The notes under the pieces are model-generated. The model did not search any database, was not told where the DNA came from, and was given only the letters and a program-made list of their open reading frames with translations. Source: Warburgia ugandensis (taxonomy: Eukaryota > Streptophyta > Magnoliopsida > Canellales > Canellaceae). Taken from it: a stretch of 64,000 bases of DNA. The stretch lies in assembly GCA_035236585.1 (NCBI GenBank), contig CP141130.1, positions 73,479,944-73,543,943 on the forward strand, written 5' to 3'. The position numbers were made by a program, and so were the translations under genes. Of this stretch, positions 43,115 to 54,691 are shown one piece after another; position 1 is the stretch's first letter, and each line of letters starts with the position of its first letter.

Positions 43115-44885
43115 CCTTAGGATGCTTCTAGCTGATTCTATTTGAGGTAAAAATCAAATCCTTCAATTTTTAAACTTTTCTCAAAGCCTTAGAATAAGGA
43201 GGAGCATTCAAATGCAGTGATTCTCATAGACTACATTTTCTTTGTACACCAAATGAGATGAATATGTGTATCTTGGAGAAAAGATTAGTATGTATGAAAA
43301 AATAGGGGACCTCAAACTTTTTGAACACCCTTCAACATCCTACTCTTACTTGGACTCGTGTGATTATAGGTCATTTTGACCAACATATGATAGATCTAGC
43401 TCATTTTGACAATACATTGGATAGTCACAAAGTGTCAACAGATGGGCTAGATGGATTGCAGGTGGGTCCATGTGGGTTAACAATTAAATAAGTAAGTGTA
43501 GAAGTACTTGTTTCTTAAACGGGTGATAAAATGCCTACTCACACCAAACCCATTTACGATGGGCAAGTTTGCAAGTAGACAAACATTTAGTGTGTTTCAT
43601 TAAGAGCTTAATTTGTTTTATCTCTATATATGTTATGTTGAATGAAAGAAAGTGAAAAGAACCTTTGAGGAAATAGAATGAAACAATGCAAACATTTAGG
43701 ACCGGGGATCCTTGCCATTTTGAACTTCTCATTCTGTTTTTCATCAAACATGCTAACTAATTAAACAAAGTTCATAGTGCAACAAAAAAAAGACTAGCAA
43801 GGAGTTGTCCAGGCTCAAAAAATAGTTTGGCAAAAAGGCACTTTAATGTAAATAGGTGGTCAGGACAAACTCACACATAAGAAAAAAGTGTTTTCATATG
43901 GTATAAAGTGAAAAGTGAATAATGAAAAGTAATGTCGCTAGTGTTCTCAGGATTGCCAATTCACCTACAAGCTTAAGTTTATAGGAAGTAGGCGAACAAT
44001 ATTTATATATCTATGACGCCTCTACAATTGGACAACCCCTTCTTTTTGAGCTCTTAGACAAGGACCCAATTGTAGGCTCATTTTACATTACATTGAAAAT
44101 TAATTTGATAAAAATATGAATGTCACTAATACAAAACCTCAGCATCTTTATAATTTGGAATTGATTTCAGTCAAATGGCTGATTGAATTGAGTAGCCAAC
44201 TCCTAATATGGAAGGATTCTCAATCAAAAAGTCCAGTTTGAATCTAAGGATATAAGTTTTTTGAAGAGCATGATGTGAGAAATTATCTACTTTTACGAGC
44301 TAGTGCTAGGTTTCTTATGGATTTATAAAGAAGTTCACTAATTTCATTGTCATTGATGCCAGCCAAAAGCTGCACGTGCCAAGTAATGGAAAATTTTTCT
44401 TATGCATGAAAAAGAGGAATACATTTTTTGCAAGAAAATATTCAAATTTCTAAATTTTTTAACAAGATGAAGATTGGGTTTCACAACAAATTTCAACAAT
44501 GCTCACTTAATTTTGAAATTACTAATTAGGGACAGAGACAACATCCAAACTGACTAGTGCTTAGAGAACCAAGTTACTTAAAATAAAAAAATAATACTTA
44601 GGTGATGGCAGTATAGAATATGTTGATCGATCTACATTACATTCGCTAGAAGCATTATATAGATAATTACAGTAGATGTGACATAGTGGAATAATCTAGG
44701 TGTCAAACAAGTGGGCCCTTAGGAATTTGGGTTGTGTCTTGATCCCTTAGATGTGTCTTCACTAGAATCATCCAATCATATGTGTGTAGTAAAAGAAGAG
44801 GTATCGTAAGTTTTGACTAAAACAAATGAAATGTAATAATTCCATGACCAATTTTTACATATTGATTTTGTAGTATTTTCCTCAG

Positions 44886-46778
44886 CTGGTGGAAGGATGT
44901 CAACCTTGCAAGAAAATTGCCATTTTCCCCAAATCGAATTGTAGAGTTGTACCTTTGGATATTAGGAGTGTATTTTGAACCCTAATATTCTCAAGGTAGA
45001 ATGATCACAACCAAAATAATTTCCCTCCTATTGCTGATGGATGACGCCTACGACATATATGGTACATTTGAGGAACTCCAATTGTTAATTGATGCAATCC
45101 AAAGGTTTGATAATTGTACTTTGTCACTTGTCTTAGTCTTTTCCATTTTTGTGTTTCATATTTATTATATGACATTTCTCCTTAGTTTCCTTTATGTTTT
45201 AATAATTTACTCAAAATGAAATGTTTGAGCTAAAATGCAAGGTTCTTAGTGTCCTTTATATTTTAATATTTGACTTAAAGTAAAATCTCTATATTTATTT
45301 ATTTAATGAGTTGCAAGAATAAATAATTTTTAGGTGGGATATTACAGCCAAAGATCAGCTACCGGAATACATGAAATTGTATTTTCTTGAGCTCCTCAAC
45401 ATTGCCAGTGAAATTGAGCAGGAAGTCCTATTAGATGAAAAATATCGTGTACCATACTTGAAACAAGCCGTATGATATGCAACCTTGACTCTATCATTTT
45501 TGCTTCATTTGTGATCTCGTTTTGAGCTCCATCCACCGTGAGAATGGTATACTATTCTACATTGACTATACAAGTCAATGAAATCTATAATGGCCTTGAC
45601 ACTAACTTTCATAGTTTCCAAAATGAGCAATGATATTCCAAAACTCCCAACATGCATCTCCATGGAAGACTAATACCTAAATGTCTTCTTTTTTAGATCT
45701 AAGACATTCACCTTGCCCTATCTTATTTACGCTATATGTCAAAGTTCATGCTAATAGGATTATTATGAGCGCTAACCTTTTCTTTGTTCTTTTTAGTTTC
45801 ATGAACAAGGATTGTAGTTTTCAAAACATAGGCAAACTTGTCCAGTCGGCGTGCTTTTTGTGAATAGGTTCTCCAATTCCAGTTGAATAAGATGTATGGA
45901 TTAGATCTTGCAATGATCGTACTAATCCTATGAAGAAAGGATCATCTCCCATGAAAACACATTTTTTGCAACCATGAATATCATTCCTTATCTAAAACTA
46001 CACCATGCATTTTCCTTTTTTTCTTTATTTATTTAATTTTACTTTTTGAAAATTTTCTTTTACAAGCATGTAGTTTTCAAGAAATGCTGTTCTTTGCCTT
46101 GTGCTAGATCAAAGATATTAACAAAGGCTACTTTGATGAAGCAAATTGGCTCAATAAGGGGTATCAACCAACAATGGAGGAGTACATGAAACTTGCACTA
46201 GTCACTTCTGCTTATCCAACTCTTACATTAGTTTCTTTTGTTGGTATGGGTGAAGTTGTTAAAAAGGAAGCATTTGAATGGCTTGGCAGTGTACCTAAAC
46301 TAATTAAGGCGGCTTCTACAATTTGCTGACTTGTGGATGATATCCAATCTCATAAGGTTTGATTAGTTTGAAATGAAAACTTAGCATTTTCCCTATACTA
46401 CAATAGGCATTTTGATGGACGTAATTTTATGACTTTGCTAATACTTTGTTTCTAAAATTTATAGCTTGAGCAAGAGAGGCCACATTTTCCTTCAAGCGAG
46501 GGCGTATATATGAAAGAATAGGAATGCACAAAAGTAGAGGCTTGTAAGAAGCTACAAGAAATGGTTTCCTCTTCTTGGAAAGATATCAACCGAGAATGCT
46601 TGAGACCAAATGCCGTTCCAATGCCTCTCTCATCATGCAAATCGTCAATCTAACTCTTGTCATTGAAGTTCTATATCAATATGAAGATGGATATACCAAC
46701 TCAAAAGGTGTGACCAAAGATCGTATCACCTCAGTACTGGTTGACCATGTTCCTCTTGGACAATTTGAGGAGCGTTAA
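44886..46778 (+). pseudogene. Terpene synthase pseudogene, exons 4-7 only (TPS-a-like)
   Basis: This is the C-terminal catalytic half of a class I plant terpene synthase, which would cyclise a prenyl diphosphate. Exon 4 (44886-45104, 219 bp) has [10 protein letters not shown] and G-V-Y-F-E-P, then the metal-binding D-D-A-Y-D (DDxxD) in [14 protein letters not shown]. Exon 5 is 45334-45469. Exon 6 (46108-46356, 249 bp) ends with the second metal site D-D-I-Q-S-H-K, continued by L-E in exon 7 (46465-46778). Exon sizes and GT/AG borders match the family. Exons 1-3, with the N-terminal domain and RRX8W motif if present, are absent. In-frame stops lie at 44983, 46327 and 46519, and a frameshift lies near 46626-46632, after which the normal C-terminus (V-L-Y-Q-Y-E-D-G-Y-T) resumes. 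Both metal-binding motifs survive, so decay is fairly recent. Sequence around G-V-Y-F-E-P suggests the TPS-a (sesquiterpene) group; the product cannot be inferred. Confidence 0.95.
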
Positions 46779-47426
46779 CGACCCATTCTCTTCTTTGTTA
46801 TGAGTCATAAGATGTTTTCTATCTAGTTGTCTACTTTTTGATGAACGAGTTCATTCTAGTAAATAAAAAATTTGTTATTGGTTTAACTTTGCAAGTGGTT
46901 GTCCTTCTTGTGTAATAAAAATTAGTAATGACTCATAATTGCTAAGAAATTAGCAATTATTTGACCAATAAACCATCTAACAGTGACCCAAGATTTTGAT
47001 TTAACAACTATGTTTGTGTTAAACCTACAATCATTTAACGTATTGAAAAAATGAGATTTATGATCCGCTGGCTAAAATTGAGCCATAATCAAAATCATAA
47101 TGGTTGAGATTAGTTTTCGATCTTTGTAACCAAATAGTTACCAAATCTCATATTCATGAGCAAGCAGTCCAAATGTCCAATTGTTCTAACTTAATCGAGA
47201 CAACAACCACAAACTATTTTGAACCATTAAAGTAAACCCAGATTGGGACTTAATGGTTAAGACAGCATTCAAACAATGACTGCCCAGAAGTGTCAATTTG
47301 GTTTGTGTCCCACATCTCTATAACTCGAGTCACGGGTAAGTGGTTCGTGCCCTTCAAAGAATGGGCAATTCTACTAATAGCCTTTTGATTCGAAGCCAGT
47401 GACAACTCACCAGTGACTCGTTCATT
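46779..47426. other. 3' flank of the terpene synthase pseudogene
   Basis: Holds AATAAA-like sequence (AAATAAAAAATTTG, about 46861), a possible poly(A) signal. No further coding sequence before the right arm begins. Near the border the phrases ACTCGAGTCACGGG, GTGACTCG and CGAGTCACG repeat within 100 bp. Confidence 0.5.
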
Positions 47427-49681
47427 GGGATCGAGTCACGACCCAAATTCCTAAGGGCCCACTTGTTTGACACCTAGATTATTCCAGTATGTCACATATA
47501 CTGTAATTATCTATATAATGCTTCTACCAAACGTAATGTAGATCGATCAACATATTCTACATTGCCATCACCTAGGTATTATTTTTTTATTTTAAGTAAC
47601 TTGGTTCTCTAAGCACTAGTCAGTTTGGATGTTGTCTCTATCCCTAATTAGTATTTTCAAAATTACATGAGCATTGTTGAAATTTGTTGTGAAACCCAAT
47701 CTTCATCTTGTTAAAAAATTTAGAAATTTGAATATTTTCTTGCAAAAAATGTATTCCTCTTTTTTGTGCATAAGAAACTTTTTCTATTACTTAGCACATG
47801 CAGCTTTTGGCTAGCATCAATGACAATGAAATTAGTGAACTGCTTTATAAATCCATAAGAAACCTAGCACTAGCTAGTAAAAGTAGATAATTTCTCACAT
47901 CATGCTCTTCAAAAAACTTATATCCTTAGATTCAAACTAGACTTTCTGATTGAGAATCCTTCCATATTAGGAGTTGGCTACTCAATTCAATTGGCCATTT
48001 GACTAAAATCAATTCCAAATTATAAAGATGTTGAGGTTTTGAATTAGAGACATTCATATTTTTATCAAATTAATTTTCAATGTAATGTAAAATGCACCTG
48101 CAGTTGGGTCCTCGTCTAAGAGCTCAAAAAGAAGGGGTTGTCCAATTGTAGCAGTGTCATACATATATAAATATTGGTGGTCCACTTCCTATAAACTTAA
48201 GCTTGTAGGTGAATTGGAAATCCTGAGAACACTAGAGACATTACTTTTCATTATTCACTTTTCACTTTATACCATATGAAAACACTTTTTTCTTATGTGT
48301 GAGTTTGTCCTGACCACCTATTTACATTAAGGTGCCTTTTTGCCAAACTATTTTTTTAGCTTGGACAACTCCTTGCTAGTCTTTTTTCTATTGCACTATG
48401 AACTTTGTTTGATTAGTTAGCATGTCTGATGAAAAACGGAACGAGAAGTTCAAAATGGCAAGGATCCTTGATCCTAAATGTTTGCATTGTTTTGTTCTAT
48501 TTCCTCAAAGGTTCTTTTTAGTTTCTTTCATTCAACGTAATGTATATAGAGATAAAACGAATTAAGCTCTTAATGAAACACACTAAATGTTTGTCTACTT
48601 GCAAACTTGCCCATCGTAAATGGGTTTGGTGTGAGTAGGCATTTTATCACCCGTTTAAGAAACAAGTACTTTTACACGTTCTTATTTAATTGTTAACCCA
48701 CGTGGACCCACCCACAATCCATGTGGCCCATCTGTTGACACTTTTGTGACTATCCAATGTATTATTAAAATGAGCTAGATCTATCATATGTTGGTCAAAA
48801 TGACCTATAATCACACGAGTCCAAGTAATAGTAGGATGTTGAAGGGTGTTGGAAAAGGTTGAGAGCCCCTATTTTTTCATACATACTAATCTTTTCTCCA
48901 AGATACACATATTCATCTCATTTGATGTGCAAAGAAAAGGTAGTCGACGAGAATCATTGCATTTGAATGCTCCCCCTTGTTCTAAGGCTTTGAGAAAAGT
49001 TTAAAAATTGAAGGCTTTGATTTTTACTTGAAATAGAATAAGCTAGAAGCATCCCAAGGTTGCAGTTTGGTCTCCAACCTATGCAATGCATTGTGAATAA
49101 GTTGAATGGCTCATACCTTCTAAAAAGAATCACCATGTATAGAAAATGGGGCATTGACTTTTCCAAAGCCTTTCATCATCCGATTCTTACTAAACCTCTA
49201 ATCATATTGTGGCATAGGGAGTCTCTAATCTATGTCACCAAGGTTTGAAGCTCATGTGCATACGTATATTTGACTTCCAAAAAATTATTGTATTAAATCT
49301 ACTATATACAATAAACACCCAGTCTCTATTATTTGAACACATGGCAGTTTTGTCATTTATCATTTTTCTCTCTTGTTTTTTTTGTTTTGTTTTTGAGTTT
49401 AAAAGTGTTTTTATTTTAAATTCCTTTTTACCTTATTTTTTTTTATATCTTCTCCACCTTAATTTCCATAAATATATGTAACTACCATCATTACTTCTCC
49501 TACATTCCTTTATGAGTTTGACTATTAATCATTTAAACCTCAATTGCCTCAAATTTAGGTAACACAATTCTACTTCTTTCCTTTATGCCTACTTTTTCAT
49601 TCAAATGGAGAAAGACATTTATAGGTTTTCATGGGAAGTTTTCCATAGATAAACTTGTATATCATCAACAATGAATTCATA
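47427..49681 (+). repeat. Right arm of the palindrome
   Basis: 2255 bp, the reverse complement of the left arm. Begins 648 bp after the pseudogene's stop codon. Confidence 0.92.
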
Positions 49682-52439
49682 CCTCCAATTTCTATCACAT
49701 GATGGATTCTTTTGTTGCCAATCTCTATTCCATATAATCCAAAATTTTCAAAAGCATTTATTCCCAAAGGAAACTAAAAAGAGGTATGTTTGAAGCAATT
49801 GACTTCAGGTTCTAGACAATTTCAAATTTTTTCAGATTTCAGAAGAGCATGAAGTTTCACATAGAACACCCTTTTCAAGAAGAAGAAGACAAAAAATAAT
49901 TAATTTTGTGTACTCCCTAGAAAAATCCAAATGAAGCTTTTTTTCAAGTTTGTTATTTACAAATGAAGAGGTTAACGCAAGTTTCCACCGTCCTATATCT
50001 TGACACCCACCACCCACCCACCACCCTCAACCACAATGCCAGAAAAATCCACAAATAATCAATAAATAAGAGGAGCTTAGGAGGGTCAAAGTTGATCTCT
50101 CATTTAGGAGATCTATGAAAATACAGGTACCTAAAATGCAAATGAGTGTTTTAATTTCTTCTTCAAAATGTTGCACCATTGGAACAACTCAACTAGTAAA
50201 GAAATGGAACAACCACCAACATAGTTGACAACTTAGCTTGTGAAGGCCTCCATTATGTCATCATCAAAATGATGTTGCCAACAATGTCATGCAAATCATA
50301 ATAGAAAGACTAGACGACCCTATGGAACATGAGCTTACATCTGATTTAATTAACCCACACAGTTCTTGGTGAATGATTTAGTTGCCTTAGGTCTTTAAGT
50401 GAAGGTTCAAGTTGCTTATCTCATGTAAGTTTTCATGTTAGGAATTAGGCATAAGAATGATTATAAAGTACAAGAAAATCACACAATGTAAATGATATGA
50501 AATGAAGTAAAAGTGAAAAGAACTCCTAAGTTGTACAAATTCATTGTCGTGTAAGTTGGTCTTTAGAGAACATGTACGGATTCTCCATAATAGAAATTCT
50601 ATGTAGCTTCAACAATATTTTATGTTATGAAAATTCTATTAATATCTATGAAGGGCTACAAGTAGAAAAGGTAAAATGAAAGAATTTGGATACATAATGA
50701 GCATATGCATTTGTGTTTTCTATTTTCAAACATACTCCACGCAGGCCAAGTTGCATATTCTATGGATGTATATTGATTGCAAATAAGTATAGAAACAAAA
50801 ATAGCCAAGCAATGCATGCAATGCTAGTTAAGAAAAGCAACAATAGTTAACTATTCCAACCTTGTTGAAGTCCATAGTGTCATTGTAGGTGGACGTGTGT
50901 ATAACAAGACTGATATGATTTAAGGTTTCAAACCTCACGGAGAAAGGTCTTAAAAGGAAAGAGAATTTGTTTTTTTAGAAACAAAAAGAGTAGAATCTTT
51001 TTCATATCATTGATGATAACCATTGGCTTCTTGGTGATCCTTGCAGCCAAAGAGTTCAAGCCTTTTTTCCTTCAAAGACCAAGAACTACGTTCACAATAA
51101 TGACAAGAAGATACAAAAGTGGGATAGAGATTTCCCTTAATAGGCAGAAATGCTATGTACTACACTTTTAGTAAAAAGAAATGACCAAACTATGAGCCCC
51201 GCTTTATCCCCTCTCTTAGTTCTCCTTTAATGCACATACTATAAACACTAGAATTTATATGAATGAAATTTTATAAGAAGTCATGATAGCCACTCAATAC
51301 TCATGAAAAGCCATTAAACAAGTACATTTCTAAAAAATGTAAGATCCTTGTAGCATATGGCTCAACTTCCAAGTACCTAATCAACACCATTAGCCCAGAC
51401 AGTAATACAAAAATGATGGCCTTCAATCATAATTGGCATCATATCCTTGTTAAGTACCATGAGACCCACAAGGAAGGTATTGGTCTTAGCTTACAAATAG
51501 TTCTATAAACCATTTACATGTGAGGAAACCATGACAACCTCCTCATATGATGCAAAGAATAATAGAAATTGGATAGAATTTCTAGAGCTAAAGACCAATT
51601 GGATCTTGGGGAGGATCGATTGGTAATTTTTAGGGTTTGCTTGCTCAAAAATTTCCCTAAAACCAGAAGATGTTTTAATGTTTGTTTTTCCAACTCAGCA
51701 TAAGAGATCTATAAATGAAGGAAAAAATCCACACCTTGGACAGAAATTAGAGAAATAAATAGAAGAAGAAACCAATTTCATTCAATCAATGATCCGCTGT
51801 AAATAGTCCTTAACAATCCTTATATAGACTTTCTCACTTCTCCTAATTAGAAACAAAGTATAAACTTCATCCCTAAGTATGAACTAACTAGACTACTAAT
51901 TTCATTGAAACATAAATGTTCACTAAAACAAAAATCTACAAACAACTCTCAATTCAAAGTTGAAAACTTTCATAACATGAAGTCCAATATAAATAGGAAC
52001 TCCTAAAAGATTTTCACCTTAAATAGAAAACTTTCTAAAAAAAAACTACTAAAATAGAAAAGTTTCTAGAAAGGAAACCCACTATCCTAACTTACTTAAA
52101 TTTCAAAAAAAGCTAAGCTAGTAATGTTCATGTTATAATCTTCTTATGAATAGTGACTAGGGAAAACATTACTTCAATTCCTCATCTTTATTTTTATTTT
52201 CCTTTTTGCAAAATTTGATGATTTTTAATGAGGAATGCTTCTACATCACCATTTGATTGTCAATGGCCATGCCTATGCATGAAGACCTTGGATTGCCTGA
52301 GGCAATAGTATCAAAGGTAAGTTTATCAGCACCATGCAGAGGGTCGCCCCATCTGGGGATCTTAAGAAGCTAACCCGATTTCCCTTGCTTAGGAACAAAC
52401 TTTCAAGGATGAAATCTACTCTAGTAATGAAATTTTATT
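49682..52439. other. Intergenic DNA, no gene seen
   Basis: No domain or transposon end recognised in this 2.8-kb stretch. Confidence 0.5.
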
Positions 52440-53330
52440 ATATCTTTAGTTGGAAAATCCTTTGGTTCTGCTCATTAGAACATCATATATGGTGGATAGA
52501 ACTATATTCCAAGTAATAATACCCTTATCACTAGGAGGCATGCTTCTCCATTGATCCAAAAGGATATCCAAGCTATGAAATGTCCAAGTATGATTTAGGC
52601 TAACAAGCATACTTATTACAAGATCTCTACCAACTTGCAGTGGAAAAAATGATGACCAACATTTCCTCCATCTCTTTGCAAAGACCACACATGTTAATAA
52701 AGAAATTTTCTTACATTGCAGAATGTCAAGGTTATTGATCTTCTCGTGCTACACTATAAAACAAAAAACCTACACACATGAAAAACATGTAGATTCCACA
52801 TTTTACTCCAATGAAAAGGAGTAAACGAACCTCCAAGATGGCAAAGAGTAAAAGAACAAATAGAAAACCTCACTGGAATCTTCGACCTAGATCCATTTGT
52901 CCTCAACAAATGAGGGATGTAGATACCTTCAAGAAAAGTAAGAAGATTAGAATAGGATGAATTTTCCAAACCAAACCTTTCTTCTAAACTCCCAACTCAA
53001 AATTTTTGTTCTAGCCCAACCCCCAAGTCCCCACATGCACATCTCAAGTAGTCCATACCAATAGTAGCCATCTCGATTACTACCTTGTAAAAATCTTGTC
53101 ACATAGAAGAAAATGGAGGAAACTTGATCCACAATTCTTTCCAAAAACTTTAATGAAAGAATAATATCCTTCCCAAATGAGATACGTGCCACAACTAAAC
53201 ATTGCATGCCAACTTCTACCTAAATATTTCCCCACCCACTTACCTTGACTCTCCATTGTTTTCCCAAGGATAGCATGTTGTAGCTCATTCCATTGCTCCA
53301 AAAACTACAACCCTTGCTTACAATAAGAGC
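52440..53330 (-). pseudogene. L1-type LINE C-terminal fragment, antisense
   Basis: Read on the minus strand with several frameshifts, pieces follow the plant L1 order. A tract with T-Y-L-I-W-E-G-Y-Y-S corresponds to the 'FWxDxW' region. Then comes G-V-K-C-G-I-Y-M-F near 52.8 kb (normally 'KIWNLKVP'), then G-N-V-G-H-H-F-F-H-C-K-L-V at about 52633-52668 (the 'HLFxHC' zf-RVT tail). Near 52.5 kb I-T-W-N-I-V-L-S-T-I-Y sits where 'aiMWsIWxERN' is expected. Heavily decayed. Confidence 0.6.
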
Positions 53331-54686
53331 AAGATCATAAACATTATGTCCAATACCAACCTTTTGGTTAGCTTACCACCCTCCAATTGACAAGATGATT
53401 GAGATGACATTATACCCTTTATCACACCATATGAAAATCCTTTAATGTATTTAAGCCAATGGAAGATTTTGTTTAGCTAACCAAAGATATCTTTAGCTTA
53501 AGTAGATGTAAAAGAAAGAAAACAAAGGCCGACAAGAATGAAGAGAGTATAGCTATTCATAGATAAATGGGCAGTAAATTAGAGGTGGCCACTCTTGTGC
53601 AGTCAAACAAAGGGGAAATTGGGATAAAAGAGCAAAGGGAGAAACTCCATAAAGAAGAAGAAGAAGAAACATGTTGGAGAAGGGAAAATAATTGTAAAAG
53701 AAATAAAGCAAAAATCAAAAGAAAAGGGCAGCCCCGACACATGAAGCTCACTCTTATGCAAGGTCTAGGGTAGGGGCGGACCACAATGGTCTATAGTATG
53801 CAGCCTCATCTTGCATTTTTTCTAGAGGCTGTTTGTTTGAAAAATATCATCAAGATGTTCATGAAATATAAAACGAGGAGAACAATTGTAAGCAAGTGTT
53901 GTGACACACAAATTGATAGCGCTTCATAGTTAATTAGCTTTAGATTCAATTTGAAATTGCAATCCAACAAATACCACCAGGAGTTATGATATGTATATGA
54001 TGAAATTCCCCAAATATTCTTTGAAAATCAAATTGAGCTTTCAAGTTTCAGGTGCATCCTTTAGAGTAAATGTAAGAGAATTCAAGACTTCTTCATGAAC
54101 TCCTATAATCTTAGTGAAACACTCAAGAGGTGTACCCCAATATTATTAGCGAGGCAAACAATATTGACAAAAGTAAATATCTTAATAAGAAGCCTATTCT
54201 TATTAAATTTACAATCGAGGAGAACATAGTTTCTAGCATAAGCTTTCTACCCTCACAAGAACTGTCTAATAACTATAATAAACCTTTCCTCACTTCCCTA
54301 ACTTGACAATACTTTGGCCATTTACTAATAGGCTTACCTAGGTTAGTTGGTATACTAGATCTTGACCAAGGGTGGAATAGTTTAGACTATAAGCTTGGCT
54401 CATTTAAATTGGCTTGCACATGCAAAGTCTTTCAACTAGAAGGAACTCGCCTCAATATAAAGATATGAGTTCTAGAAGGGAATATTTGGTATTCATCAGT
54501 AAATGATACTTAAATGTGTATGTGGTTGGCAAACCATTCATTTTCTCGTTTAAAAAGTCCATGGAGCACATACTCATTGCCTTTTTTTTCCACCATTCAA
54601 TCAAGGAAACTATAAATAAGAGAGTACATCCCACAAGGAAATAACATAGGCTTCTCAGACATCTAGCAATCTTGCACATTGAACCC
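53331..54686. other. Unassigned DNA
   Basis: May contain more of the antisense LINE but nothing is recognisable. A GAAGAAGAAGAA run lies at about 53655. Confidence 0.45.
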
Positions 54687-54691
54687 ACAAA

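Larger units (their letters stand above)
42457..44746 (+). repeat. Left arm of the palindrome
   Basis: 2290 bp. Contains a (GA)n array at 42746-42798 that is absent or reduced to a CT/T-rich stretch in the right arm (about 49366-49400). Its inner end falls 139 bp upstream of exon 4 of the pseudogene, inside what would be intron 3. Confidence 0.92.
42457..49681. repeat. 7.2-kb inverted repeat (palindrome) around a terpene synthase fragment
   Basis: The left arm (42457-44746) and right arm (47427-49681) are reverse complements over their whole length, about 2.3 kb. They flank a 2680-bp spacer holding terpene synthase exons 4-7. Matching landmarks: TATGAATTCATTGTTGATGA at the outer left with its complement at the outer right; CTTTCTCCATTTGAATGG with its complement near 49.6 kb; and at the inner ends AGTGGGCCCTTAGGAATTTG with its complement near 47.45 kb. 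Arms are about 90% identical by eye. No transposon-like terminal motif or target duplication was found at the outer ends, so a foldback element or a chromosomal inverted duplication are both possible. Confidence 0.93.
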
